A stretch of 12,295 bases of DNA, taken from UBA5359 sp028699365 [NCBI: bacterium]. Lineage in GTDB: Bacteria; UBP13; UBA5359. Shown one piece after another: positions 7,007 to 12,295 of this stretch. Where the stretch lies: the NCBI GenBank assembly GCA_028699365.1, contig JAQVUQ010000041.1, positions 1 to 12,295 on the forward strand, written 5' to 3'. The notes under the pieces were generated by a model. That model was not told where the DNA came from. It searched no databases and was given only the letters and a program-made list of their open reading frames with translations. The position numbers and the translations under genes were made by a program. The first letter of the stretch is position 1. Every line of letters begins with the position of its first letter.

Positions 7007-7976
7007 CCGACATCACCTTCCTGGGCTTGAGAAGAGCGGTTCCATTTTCAATGCGCGCCTCAGCTATCCCGATAAACCTGTTTTCTTCCTCGTAAACCCT
7101 GTATTCGCCGGAGGCGGTTCCCGCCGCAATCTGCGCTCCCATGCCGTGCCGAAAGCGCTCCGCCTGGGTAGTATCGAGACGGATAGCCGGAAGAGAAGCC
7201 GCCAACCCGTCGATCTTGCGTAAAAAAGGAAAGAAATCTTCCTCTGTAAGCGCTGCAGATGCTTTGGCCGCCTCCGGGCTTGCCGCGCCGAAGCTCGCAG
7301 AGCGAAGGCGGGTGCCTTTAGTGCTTAGATCATGTAACGTGCAGGCGTCACCGATACGATGCGTGCCCGATTCCGTTCTTACCAGAAAGGACATGGCTGC
7401 TCCGCATCCCAGCCCGGCTCCGATATCGTGACAAAGAGTGCGTATATACGTGCCTTTGGAACAGCATATGTCCAGCAGGATCACAGGATTATCCCCTGCG
7501 GTGAAATCCGTCATCTCCAGATCGTATATATGCACCTGGCGGGGCGCCCGCTCCACCTCCCGCCCCTGGCGGGCAAGATCGTATAAACGCCGGCCGCCGA
7601 TCTTAACGGCCGACACCATCGGCGGTATCTGTGAATAATCGCCTTTGAACCGATCCATTACCGTTGTAAGCTCATCGGGCGTAACACCTGACGCATCGTG
7701 CCTGGCCGTGACCCTTCCTGTGGTATCATGGCTGTCGGTCTCGATGCCCAGAATCATTTCTGCGCGATAGCGTTTTCTTTCCGCTACGGCATACTCCATC
7801 AGCCTTGTCCCCTGTCCCAGGGCGACAATCATCAACCCGGAGGCCGCCGGATCCAAAGTGCCGGCATGACCGACACGGCGCTCACCGGTAAGGCGTCTTA
7901 CCGCGGCCACCAGATCGTGCGAGGTCATCCCGGGGGGTTTGATCAGATTGATATAACCGTTCATCTTAGGGGCCAC
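6993..7976 (-). CDS. truB: tRNA pseudouridine(55) synthase, with an apparent repeat-derived insert
   Basis: Modifies U55 in the T-loop of most tRNAs. The catalytic aspartate is Asp42 in GHAGTLDPAASGLM. Other family segments are RYRAEMILGIETDSHDTTG, PPMVSAVKIGGRRLYDLAR and CSKGTYIRTLCHDIG. At 327 residues it is slightly long. The stretch TKGTRLRSASFGAASPEAA, after DACTLHDL and before the conserved LPAIRLD region, looks like an insertion and is encoded by a hairpin sequence (7286-7310). The start is uncertain: GTG at 7976 is given, but ATG at 7964 (MNGYINLIKPPG) is closer to the usual family start. A strong GGAGGTGG at 7996-8003 is too far from both (about 20-30 bases). A 21-codon frame bridges nrnA and truB. 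Confidence 0.95.
   Translation of the reverse strand: MAPKMNGYINLIKPPGMTSHDLVAAVRRLTGERRVGHAGTLDPAASGLMIVALGQGTRLMEYAVAERKRYRAEMILGIETDSHDTTGRVTARHDASGVTPDELTTVMDRFKGDYSQIPPMVSAVKIGGRRLYDLARQGREVERAPRQVHIYDLEMTDFTAGDNPVILLDICCSKGTYIRTLCHDIGAGLGCGAAMSFLVRTESGTHRIGDACTLHDLSTKGTRLRSASFGAASPEAAKASAALTEEDFFPFLRKIDGLAASLPAIRLDTTQAERFRHGMGAQIAAGTASGEYRVYEEENRFIGIAEARIENGTALLKPRKVMSDAAL
7286..7310. repeat. Imperfect hairpin sequence inside truB
   Basis: CGCCGAAGCTC and GAGCGAAGGCG form 11-base arms around a GCA centre on the plus strand, with 8 of 11 positions complementary. The sequence falls exactly in the low-complexity, poorly conserved part of TruB and is read in frame. Its compact palindromic form resembles mobile intergenic repeats of the REP/MITE type. 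No second copy is in the window, so repeat status is inferred. Confidence 0.5.
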
Positions 7977-8026
7977 CCATGAGGTATTACCAAATCCACC
8001 TCCGGCAAATTGGCAACTCTATTCAT
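7961..8026 (-). CDS. Possible 21-codon bridging ORF between nrnA and truB
   Basis: A short frame starts at ATG 8024-8026, overlapping the nrnA stop codon (8019-8021), and ends at TGA 7961-7963, overlapping the ATG at 7962-7964 that is an alternative truB start (an ATGA overlap). It encodes 21 residues beginning MNRVANLPEV and ending HGWPLR, with no recognisable domain. Such an arrangement could carry ribosomes from nrnA to truB. The frame could equally be chance in a 42-base spacer. A GGAGGTGG lies inside it. I would not give the peptide a function. Confidence 0.25.
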   Translation of the reverse strand: MNRVANLPEVDLVIPHGWPLR

Positions 8027-9017
8027 GGACGCCCCCTTGACCAAGGCGCTCCCGCAGCAATCGTATTGTCTTCTCCACTACGACAGGCATGGGATCGGTC
8101 GTGAGAAAACCGGCCGCCGCTTTATGCCCGCCGCCGCCCAGTTCCCTGGCTGCGTCCAGCACACTGAACTTGCTCTTGGAGCGCAGGCTGGTCTTGACCT
8201 TGCCGTCGGGACGCTGGGTAAACAACACGGCTACTTCAACGCCGTCCACTGACCGGACAATATCGATAGCGCCGTCAAAATCCGCCTCGGCCAGACCAAG
8301 CGCCTCCAGCATATCGGAACTGATGGCCGACCATGCCAGCCGGCCGTCAACGGTCATATCTTCTATCACGGCAGCCTGAAGGCGCAACTGGTCGATAGAG
8401 CGTCTCTCGTATATGCGTGAGGCGATATCGGCCGGTTGCAGCCCCTGCTCGATCAGACCGGCTGCCAGGCGATGAGTATGTGCCGTCGTATTGGAGTATT
8501 TAAAGCTGCCCGTATCCGTCAGGATAGAGACGTAGATGCATTCCGCCGCGTCCCGACCTACGGCCACATCCAGGGCACGAGCCAGAGCGTATACCTGCTC
8601 GCCGACGGCCGCTGCTCCGGGATCTATATATCTGTAATCACCGAAGCTGCCCGTGGTGGGATGGTGATCGATATTGATCAGCATCCGGGCGTGGCGGCGC
8701 AGATCGATTCTCTCGGAAACGCGTTTCTCATTTTCGCAATCCATCACCAGGGTCACGTTGAAATTTCCTTCGAGAATGGTATTGACTTCGTCGGCGTGGG
8801 GAAGAAAACGATATATCTCGGGAACACCGTCTTCAAGGAATATGTAGGTTTCCTTCTTCATCTTTTTCAGAATATCGGCCATTGCCAGTATGGACCCTAC
8901 GGCATCGCCGTCGGGATTCCGGTGTGAGGTCAGAAGGAAGGAGCGGTTGCTGTTGATAATATCGGTTATTTCGTCGGGTACTGCCTCACTCTTCCGCATT
9001 TTCACGTTCACCTTCAT
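8019..9017 (-). CDS. nrnA: NrnA-type DHH/DHHA1 phosphoesterase (nanoRNase / pAp phosphatase)
   Basis: Manganese-dependent cytoplasmic hydrolase that degrades two- to five-mer RNA and, in many members, dephosphorylates pAp. At up to 332 residues it has the family length. DHH motifs appear in order: HRNPDGDAVGS (about 33-43), VMDCEN, the namesake NIDHHPTTG, and ILTDTGSFKYSNT. The C-terminal DHHA1 domain ends with LGGGGHKAAAGF, which binds the substrate end. The gene overlaps the end of rbfA. Two starts are possible: ATG 9017 has AGGTGA only a few bases upstream, while ATG 8999 (MRKSEAVPDE) has AAGGTGA at a better distance of about nine bases. I list the longer form. It finishes RNA decay begun by RNase Y and PNPase encoded nearby. 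Confidence 0.94.
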   Translation of the reverse strand: MKVNVKMRKSEAVPDEITDIINSNRSFLLTSHRNPDGDAVGSILAMADILKKMKKETYIFLEDGVPEIYRFLPHADEVNTILEGNFNVTLVMDCENEKRVSERIDLRRHARMLINIDHHPTTGSFGDYRYIDPGAAAVGEQVYALARALDVAVGRDAAECIYVSILTDTGSFKYSNTTAHTHRLAAGLIEQGLQPADIASRIYERRSIDQLRLQAAVIEDMTVDGRLAWSAISSDMLEALGLAEADFDGAIDIVRSVDGVEVAVLFTQRPDGKVKTSLRSKSKFSVLDAARELGGGGHKAAAGFLTTDPMPVVVEKTIRLLRERLGQGGVHE

Positions 9018-9351
9018 TCACCTGTTTCAGAAGTTTCTGTATCTTATTCCCGTATTCTATGGATGTATCGAGTTTGAACGATAACTCAGGCACATGACGC
9101 AGCCTGATACGATGTCCCAGAGCACTCCGGATAAAACCGGCCGCAGATTGAAGCGCGCGCAAACTCCTCTTCTTCTCGCCGTCGTCTCCCAATATGCTGA
9201 CGAATACTTTAGCGTAGTGTAAATCAGGGCTTACCTCCACAGAGGTAATGGTCAAGAAACCGATACCGGGTTGCTTGACCTCGCGTCTGACTATATCGCT
9301 TATCTCTTCCTTAATAAGCTCCTGTACCTTCTCTATGCGTTGTGAAGGCAT
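8986..9351 (-). CDS. rbfA: 30S ribosome-binding factor A
   Basis: Small KH-fold protein that binds the immature 30S subunit and helps 16S rRNA 5'-end maturation. The 121 residues are typical. Recognisable family parts are the N-terminal RIEKVQELIKEEISDIVRREV helix, GFLTITSVEVSPDLHYAKVFVS, the helix containing AGFIRSALGHRIRLRHVPEL, and FKLDTSIEYG with the charged C-terminal tail. The ATG at 9349-9351 has GGAGGTG five bases upstream. It starts 15 bases after ymdB and overlaps nrnA by 14 or 32 bases depending on the nrnA start. In many genomes rbfA follows infB; here its upstream partner is ymdB. Confidence 0.97.
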   Translation of the reverse strand: MPSQRIEKVQELIKEEISDIVRREVKQPGIGFLTITSVEVSPDLHYAKVFVSILGDDGEKKRSLRALQSAAGFIRSALGHRIRLRHVPELSFKLDTSIEYGNKIQKLLKQVNEGERENAEE

Positions 9352-9366
9352 GCAAGCACCTCCAAT

Positions 9367-10143
9367 TCAGTCTATACGGTTAATACGAACTATGGATCTG
9401 GACTTTCCGGTCGTCTCATCAATGTCTATGAGGACGGCATTGAAGATCACCGGCGGATTGCCTACTTCAAACTTCACCGGCATCTGTGTAGTGAACTTGC
9501 GCAAAATCAATGCCACCTCGACTCCCAGGATGGAATCGCGCGGGCCTACCATACCGATATCGGATATCATGGCCGTGCCCTGAGGCAAAACGCGCTCATC
9601 GGCTGTCTGCGTATGCGTGTGCGTGCCGACTACGGCGGAAACCCTGCCGTCAAGATACCAGGCCAGCGCCTGCTTTTCCGAGGTGGCTTCAGCATGGAAG
9701 TCTACCAATATGTTAGGTGTCACGCCGGCCAGAGAAGCCACCAATCCATCCATTGTCCGGAAAGGATCGTCCAGCGGGTCCATGAATATTCGTCCCATGA
9801 GCGAAACGACGGCTATCTTGCAACCGTACATGTCGATGACCGTCAAGGAGCGTCCCGGTGTTCCGGGAGGATAATTGGCCGGCCTGAGAACGTAATCCAG
9901 GCTGTCGATCTCCGACACCATCTCACGCCTGTCCCAGATGTGATTGCCCGTAGTCACGACGTCGGCACCGGCCAGCCTGATCTGCTCCGCCATCTGGGCG
10001 TTAAGGCCGAACCCGGCCGCAGCGTTCTCACCGTTGACGACGGTGAAATCCACATGATACTCGGCTTTGATGTGAGGAAGAAGCTCCCGCAGACATGCCC
10101 TGCCCGGCTTTCCCACGATATCTCCAACCATCAGGATACGCAT
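9367..10143 (-). CDS. ymdB: YmdB-family (TIGR00282) metallophosphoesterase
   Basis: Calcineurin-like dinuclear metal phosphoesterase. The Bacillus member hydrolyses 2',3'-cyclic nucleotides and influences biofilm and motility choices. The 258 residues carry the complete metal-binding set: GDIVGKPGR at residues 7-15, VNGENAAAGFG, TGNHIWD, VDFHAEATSEK, GTHTHTQTADE and MISDIGMVGP. The start at 10141-10143 gives the usual MRILMVGDIVG beginning, with GGGAG six bases upstream. It follows rny, as in Bacillus, but a strong terminator and a 60-nt repeat with a mini-ORF separate them. It leads straight into rbfA. Substrate in this organism is inferred from family only. Confidence 0.95.
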   Translation of the reverse strand: MRILMVGDIVGKPGRACLRELLPHIKAEYHVDFTVVNGENAAAGFGLNAQMAEQIRLAGADVVTTGNHIWDRREMVSEIDSLDYVLRPANYPPGTPGRSLTVIDMYGCKIAVVSLMGRIFMDPLDDPFRTMDGLVASLAGVTPNILVDFHAEATSEKQALAWYLDGRVSAVVGTHTHTQTADERVLPQGTAMISDIGMVGPRDSILGVEVALILRKFTTQMPVKFEVGNPPVIFNAVLIDIDETTGKSRSIVRINRID

Positions 10144-10162
10144 GTGTCACTCCCACTCTGTA

Positions 10163-10225
10163 CTAGCGCCCTGCGGGCGCGGTTGTTAGTTGTTTGTTGT
10201 TAGTTGTTGGTTTCAGGATTCCCAT
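10163..10225 (-). CDS. Possible 20-codon leader ORF within repeat copy 2, before ymdB
   Basis: The repeat begins with an ATG at 10223-10225 and stays open for 20 codons until TAG at 10163-10165, 19 bases before the ymdB ATG. The predicted peptide (MGILKPTTNN... ending TTAPAGR) matches the first 20 residues of the DapB extension at 15 or more positions because both are the same repeat. The upstream AAGGG six or so bases before the ATG is only a weak ribosome binding site. It may be an untranslated relic or a small leader peptide; no function can be assigned. Confidence 0.25.
   Translation of the reverse strand: MGILKPTTNNKQLTTAPAGR
10166..10225 (-). repeat. 60-nt dispersed repeat, copy 2 (upstream of ymdB)
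   Basis: It has the same perfect GCGCCC-TGC-GGGCGC hairpin (10166-10180), four heptamers (GGTTGTT, AGTTGTT, TGTTGTT, AGTTGTT; 10181-10208), GGTTT and a conserved flank ending in ATG. Length and unit number equal copy 1, but the first base of three heptamers has diverged. It sits between the rny terminator and ymdB, in the transcript leader of the ymdB unit. Confidence 0.88.
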
Positions 10226-10271
10226 GCAAGCCCTTAAGTATGGCGTTCTTTTTGTCTTTTGTGGTTGCTTA

Positions 10272-10312
10272 TGAAGAAAAATGCCTGGCGGTACCATTCG
10301 ATACCGCCAGGC
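10272..10312 (-). terminator. Intrinsic terminator after rny
   Basis: A perfect 11-bp GC-rich stem, GCCTGGCGGTA/TACCGCCAGGC (arms 10283-10293 and 10302-10312), with an eight-base loop is followed on the minus strand by ATTTTTCTTC. It lies 13 bases beyond the rny stop codon. It should end the recX-rny transcript, meaning ymdB needs readthrough or a promoter in the remaining gap. I could not find a convincing promoter there. Confidence 0.9.
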
Positions 10313-10325
10313 TTGGCTTCACAAT

Positions 10326-11876
10326 CTATTTAGCATACTCTATGGCCCGGGTTTCCCTGATAACGGTCACTTTTATCTGACCGGGGAACTCGAGTTCGTC
10401 CTCGATACGCTTGACTATATCCTTTGCCAGATTAACCGCCGCCAGATCGTCGATATCGTCAGGTTTGACCATGATACGAACTTCTCTGCCTGCCTGTATA
10501 GCATAGGATTTCTCCACACCGGAGAACGAATCCGCCACATTTTCCAGTTTTTCAAGACGCTTGATGTAATTCTCAAGCGATTCACGCCTGGCACCGGGAC
10601 GGGCAGCCGATATGGCATCTCCGGCCTGCACCAGGAGAGCTTCCATAAGTCCGCTCTCTTCCTCACCATGATGTGCTGCTATGCACTGGATGATCTTACC
10701 GGATTCCCGATACCGCTTGGCCAGGTCGGCGCCGATGGTGGCATGAGGTCCTTCCACTTCGTGGTCGGCCGCCTTGCCTATATCATGCAATAGACCTGCT
10801 CTTTTGGCGAGCTGGACATCCAGTCCCAAATCATCGGCCATCAGCCCCGCCAGCCAGGAAACTTCCTTCGAATGCTGAAGAACGTTCTGCCCGTAGCTGG
10901 TGCGGAACCTCAAACGGCCAAGAAGCCGGACCAGTTCCGGATGTAAACCCTGCACACTGGTCTCCAGAAGGGCCTTCTCGCCCTCCTCCTTTATCTGCGC
11001 ATCGACCTCGGCCTGGGCTTTATTCACCAGTTCCTCAATACGCGCCGGATGAATCCGACCGTCGACAAGAAGCTTTTCCAAAGCCACACGCGCAACTTCG
11101 CGCCTGACCGGATCAAAAGCGGACAGAATCACGGCCTCGGGCGTGTCGTCGATGATGAGATCGACGCCTGTACGAGTTTCAAAAGCTCTTATATTGCGTC
11201 CTTCACGGCCAATTATCCGGCCCTTCATATCATCGCTGGGCAGCGGCACGACCGAAACGGTGGATTCCACCACCTGGTCCGCAGCACACCTCTGGACCGC
11301 AACCGTAATTATCTCTCTGGCCTTGCTCTCCGCTTTCTCCTTGGCTTCCTCTTCGATGCGCCTGATCAGAATGGCGGCATCATCCCTGATCTCGTCTTCC
11401 ACTTTCTGCAGAAGAACATCTTTGGCTTCCTCACGACTGAGTCCGGAAACTCTCTCAAGTTCTGCGCGACTCTCGACTTCAAGCCGTTCCAGATTCTCTC
11501 TGATGGAGACATTCTCCTGATCGCGCTGCTGCAGCACCTTCTCTTTCTTCTCCATGGTGCTCATCCGCCGCTCCAGGTTCTCTTCCTTTTGCGTCAAGTG
11601 CCGCTCCATTCTCTGCAGTTCGACACGCCGCTCACGGTTCTCTTTTTCCAGTTCATTACGCAGCCTGAGCTGCTCATCTTTCACTTCGAGAAGCGCCTCT
11701 TTTGCCTTGGCATCCGCTTCCCGACCGGCATTGACGACAATATCCTGCGCCAATACCTCCGCTGTCTTAATCTTACCTTCTGCAATGCTTTTTCTGATTA
11801 AATAACCGACAAACAACCCTGCAAGCAGGGCCGCCGCAGCTATTATCAGTGTCTGAATAACAACCATACTTATCAT
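10326..11876 (-). CDS. rny: Ribonuclease Y
   Basis: Membrane-anchored endoribonuclease that starts mRNA decay in bacteria lacking or not relying on RNase E. From the chosen start the protein has 516 residues. It has one N-terminal transmembrane segment (about 4-26, [20 protein letters not shown]), a long charged coiled coil (about 30-190, full of Glu/Arg/Lys heptads), and a KH domain with [11 protein letters not shown]. The HD catalytic domain shows [15 protein letters not shown] and [11 protein letters not shown], and a C-terminal domain ends in [19 protein letters not shown] 11874-11876 is preferred because GGAGGTGA (11879-11886) lies just upstream. A start at 11912 would add 12 residues including the ribosome binding site region and is unlikely. 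It follows recX after 116 bases and is closed by its own terminator. PNPase and NrnA, its functional partners, are encoded downstream. Confidence 0.97.
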   Translation of the reverse strand: MISMVVIQTLIIAAAALLAGLFVGYLIRKSIAEGKIKTAEVLAQDIVVNAGREADAKAKEALLEVKDEQLRLRNELEKENRERRVELQRMERHLTQKEENLERRMSTMEKKEKVLQQRDQENVSIRENLERLEVESRAELERVSGLSREEAKDVLLQKVEDEIRDDAAILIRRIEEEAKEKAESKAREIITVAVQRCAADQVVESTVSVVPLPSDDMKGRIIGREGRNIRAFETRTGVDLIIDDTPEAVILSAFDPVRREVARVALEKLLVDGRIHPARIEELVNKAQAEVDAQIKEEGEKALLETSVQGLHPELVRLLGRLRFRTSYGQNVLQHSKEVSWLAGLMADDLGLDVQLAKRAGLLHDIGKAADHEVEGPHATIGADLAKRYRESGKIIQCIAAHHGEEESGLMEALLVQAGDAISAARPGARRESLENYIKRLEKLENVADSFSGVEKSYAIQAGREVRIMVKPDDIDDLAAVNLAKDIVKRIEDELEFPGQIKVTVIRETRAIEYAK

Positions 11877-11879
11877 ATT

Positions 11880-11960
11880 CACCTCCCTTCCTCTAGCTGA
11901 AAAAGACGTCATGCTTTTTGCAGATCACAACTACCACGCTCAATACTTTTTCAGGAGGTG
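11880..11960 (-). promoter_or_regulatory. rny leader with competing hairpins and an anti-Shine-Dalgarno segment
   Basis: On the RNA, CACCTC followed directly by CTGAAAAAG (plus 11946-11960) is complementary to CTTTTTCAG (plus 11897-11905, 9 bp) and to GAGGTG of the rny ribosome binding site (plus 11880-11885, 6 bp), with an 11-base bulge between. The same CTTTTTCAG can instead pair with a nearer CTG-C-AAAAAG (plus 11914-11923, 9 bp with one bulged base, eight-base loop), which would leave the ribosome binding site free. Complementarity is seen directly; a regulatory switch is inferred. Confidence 0.45.
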
Positions 11961-11992
11961 GTTCTCAATGTACGCGCGATTGAATCGCAGAG

Positions 11993-12295
11993 TTATTGTA
12001 ATGCATTTTCATCAAAGGTGTCAAGGAATTTAAGCCTGACTCGGTTAAGAGCTCTTCCGGTCGCCTCGTAAGAGAAACCCCTGCGAGAGAGGTAACCGGC
12101 CAGACGGAGAAGCCTCTTTTCCATCGGCAAGCCCGACAGGCGCTCCCACCTGGCTTCAGCTATGGAAAGAGCCAGCGCCTCTTCATCGTCGTCGCTGTAC
12201 ATCTCCCTTATACCCTCGCTTACCAGTTCATCCGCTATACCCTTCTTCTTCAGCTCATACCTGAGCCTGCGCCTGCCCGCAGGCCTGCCGCCCAT
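11993..12295 (-). CDS. recX: Regulatory protein RecX, C-terminal part
   Basis: RecX modulates RecA filaments in recombination and the SOS response. The 100 residues visible contain the three-helix repeat pattern of the family: RPAGRRRLRYELKKKGI with IADELVSEGI, then EEALALSIAEARWERL, then KRLLRLAGYLSRRGFSYEATGRAL. RecX proteins are usually 150 residues or more and have another repeat before the RPxSxxELxxKL-type motif. The ATG at the window edge is therefore probably internal, and the gene continues to the right. The protein ends normally (TAA at 11993-11995). RecA would be expected further upstream, outside the window. Confidence 0.85.
   Translation of the reverse strand: MGGRPAGRRRLRYELKKKGIADELVSEGIREMYSDDDEEALALSIAEARWERLSGLPMEKRLLRLAGYLSRRGFSYEATGRALNRVRLKFLDTFDENALQ

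Noticed and set aside
11955-12033. Plus-strand AGGAGGTGG with an ATG nine bases later and a 21-codon frame
   Set aside because: It runs antisense into the recX end. The good-looking ribosome binding site is simply the complement of the anti-Shine-Dalgarno segment in the rny leader.
11993-12295. recX as a naturally short or truncated gene starting at 12295
   Set aside because: The ATG coincides with the window edge and the first RecX repeat is missing, so truncation by the window is the simpler explanation.

Overview
The window is one stretch of bacterial housekeeping chromosome. All thirteen recognisable protein genes are on the minus strand, so transcription runs from the right end to the left end. 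In that order they are recX (5' part cut off by the window edge), rny, ymdB, rbfA, nrnA, truB, ribF, rpsO, pnp, an M16 processing peptidase, dapB, asd and the first 32 codons of dapA. Coding density is high. No gene-free stretch exceeds 300 bases; the longest is the 182-base rny-ymdB gap. There is no rRNA, tRNA, CRISPR array, transposase or phage gene. Long plus-strand reading frames are antisense shadows.

Organism: RNase Y, YmdB, NrnA and RecX together, and the order rbfA-nrnA-truB-ribF-rpsO-pnp-M16 followed by lysine/diaminopimelate genes, fit Bacillota (Clostridia) or Chloroflexota (Dehalococcoidia). There are no sporulation-linked spoVF or dapG genes between M16 and asd. The recX-rny-ymdB block is joined directly to rbfA. 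I lean towards a Dehalococcoidia-like or other uncultured anaerobe, but this is inference from gene order remembered from known genomes, not a search. Base composition is moderately GC-rich throughout, with no sign of recent gene transfer.

Layout: (1) 11880-12295, recX end and a rny leader with alternative hairpins, one of which would mask the rny ribosome binding site. (2) 10272-11876, rny, closed by a strong terminator. (3) 6086-10143, a tightly packed ymdB-rbfA-nrnA-truB-ribF block with overlapping or nearly touching genes: RNA decay, ribosome maturation, tRNA modification and flavin cofactors. (4) 5670-6078, rpsO with its own good sigma-70-type promoter, a leader of about 77 nt and a terminator overlapping its stop codon. 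(5) 2156-5613, pnp and M16. (6) 1-2059, dapB-asd-dapA, three enzymes that together turn aspartyl phosphate into tetrahydrodipicolinate for lysine and peptidoglycan.

The least ordinary content is small repeats. A 60-nt element (a GC hairpin plus four NGTTGTT heptamers) occurs twice, before ymdB and at the start of dapB. In dapB it is read in frame as an N-terminal extension, so a one-heptamer change would abolish the full-length protein. A different hairpin repeat appears to sit in frame inside truB. Further heptamer-type tandem arrays fill the M16-dapB gap.
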